64,000 nt of DNA. Origin: Ideonella paludis (GTDB lineage Bacteria > Pseudomonadota > Gammaproteobacteria > Burkholderiales > Burkholderiaceae_C). The stretch lies in NCBI RefSeq assembly GCF_018069865.1, contig NZ_JAGQDG010000002.1, positions 558,001-622,000 on the forward strand, written 5' to 3'. Position numbers and translations under genes: made by a program. Shown in pieces: positions 63,324-64,000 of this stretch. The notes beneath the pieces were generated by a model. That model was not told where the DNA came from. It did not search any database and was given only the letters and a program-made list of their open reading frames with translations. Numbering within the stretch: position 1 is the first letter of the stretch; each line of letters begins with the position of its first letter.

Positions 63324-64000
63324 GTGAGCCTCGCCACTCCTGCCCTCGTCACTCAGCGCGCCGCCGAGCGTTTGCCCCGGCTGGCACTGTTGTTGTTCTG
63401 CGCGGCCTATTTGCTGCCCGGGCTGATCGGCCGAGACCCCTGGCGCAATGCGGACCTGACGACCTACGCCACCATGTTGGCCATGGCCGAAGGCCGCACC
63501 TCGTGGTTGAACCCCATGCTGGGCGGGATTCCGGCTGACGTCGCCGTGTTGCCGCATGCGCTGGGCGCCTGGGCCATTCAAGCCCTCAGTCCCTGGCTGG
63601 ACCCTGCCCTCGCCGCCCGCTTGCCCTTTGTCCTGCTGCTGGCCGGCACCTTGGCCCTGGTCTGGTATGCCACCTTTCACTTGGCCCGCACAGAGGCCGC
63701 CCAGCCCGTCGCCTTTGCCTTTGGCGGAGAAGCCGCACCGCTGGACTACGCTCGTGCCTTGGCGGACGGGGCTTTGCTCGCCACCATCGCAAGCCTTGGC
63801 TTGCTGCAACTGGGGCACGAGACCACGCCGGAGCTGGCCCAGTTGTGCGGCGTCGCGCTGTGGCTGTGGGCATTGGCTGCCGCGCCCTATCGTGAAGGCC
63901 GCAGCCGGGCCGTAGCCCTCCTGTCACTGCCCGCCTTGGCCAGCAGCGGTGCGCCGGCCATGGCAGTGGCCCTGGGCGCCGTCGCCTTGATGATCTGCGC
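63324..64000 (+). CDS. Integral-membrane glycosyltransferase-like protein, N-terminal part
   Basis: Starts at a GTG (63324) and runs off the window; about 225 residues visible. A cytoplasmic start is followed by membrane helices (LALLLFCAAYLLPGLIG, PFVLLLAGTLALVWYATFHLA and more) with the periplasmic GRDPWRNADLTTYATMLAMAEGR loop, the Asp-containing loop typical of ArnT/PMT (GT39/GT83) glycosyltransferases. No good ribosome-binding site is visible, and no ATG lies between the upstream stop and the first helix. Substrate unknown. Confidence 0.7.
   Translation, partial: MSLATPALVTQRAAERLPRLALLLFCAAYLLPGLIGRDPWRNADLTTYATMLAMAEGRTSWLNPMLGGIPADVAVLPHALGAWAIQALSPWLDPALAARLPFVLLLAGTLALVWYATFHLARTEAAQPVAFAFGGEAAPLDYARALADGALLATIASLGLLQLGHETTPELAQLCGVALWLWALAAAPYREGRSRAVALLSLPALASSGAPAMAVALGAVALMIC

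Overview
The window is high-GC bacterial chromosome, best explained as a betaproteobacterium of the order Burkholderiales. The evidence is gene order and protein family: smc-zipA-ligA, dapC-dapD-pilU-like-dapE-prmB, and trxA-rho-rpmE (type B L31). No rRNA, tRNA or CRISPR array was seen. The genus cannot be fixed from sequence alone.

Layout. 1-7.6 kb (minus): smc, zipA, an M48 metalloprotease and the N-terminal part of ligA. 7.8-17.5 kb (mostly plus): queF, a SET-domain gene, the lysine/diaminopimelate genes dapC, dapD and dapE with a PilT/PilU ATPase among them, prmB, a pterin dehydratase (minus) and an ABC-F ATPase. 17.6-49.5 kb: an accessory region, all on the minus strand except the first small gene. 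49.8-64 kb: an amidase with a LuxR regulator, ohrR-ohr, an asparaginase facing lexA, an MFS transporter, a kinase/pseudokinase HDOD pair, trxA-rho-rpmE, and the start of a membrane glycosyltransferase.

The accessory region is the interesting part. It interleaves three things. (1) A type II secretion/type IV pilus-like machine: PilO-like, PilP/GspC-like, a lipoprotein secretin with TPR and cohesin-like ends, four pseudopilins, then GspF, GspE, PilM-like and PilN-like. An 11.6 kb insert between the GspG-like and GspF genes splits it in two. (2) Two Sec-exported toxin modules resembling the B and C parts of Tc toxins: SpvB/FG-GAP protein(s), then an RHS protein with a variable C-terminal toxin, then an immunity-like gene overlapping by 4 bp. 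One module looks aimed at the cytoplasm (immunity without a signal peptide). The other looks aimed at the periplasm (L,D-transpeptidase-like toxin end, immunity with a signal peptide). (3) Ten small, diverse, signal-peptide-bearing proteins of one apparent fold. No TcA, VgrG, PAAR or T6SS gene is present. The likely reading, which is inference, is that the toxin proteins and perhaps the small proteins cross the inner membrane by Sec and that the T2SS-like machine carries folded cargo out.

Both modules end downstream of their immunity gene in paired copies of a 27-bp repeat. A RAYT-type transposase gene lies nearby. The two SpvB/FG-GAP proteins share a C-terminal tail, PGVLSAIL-x-LLL-x-D, after a proline-rich linker, which may be a docking or export signal.
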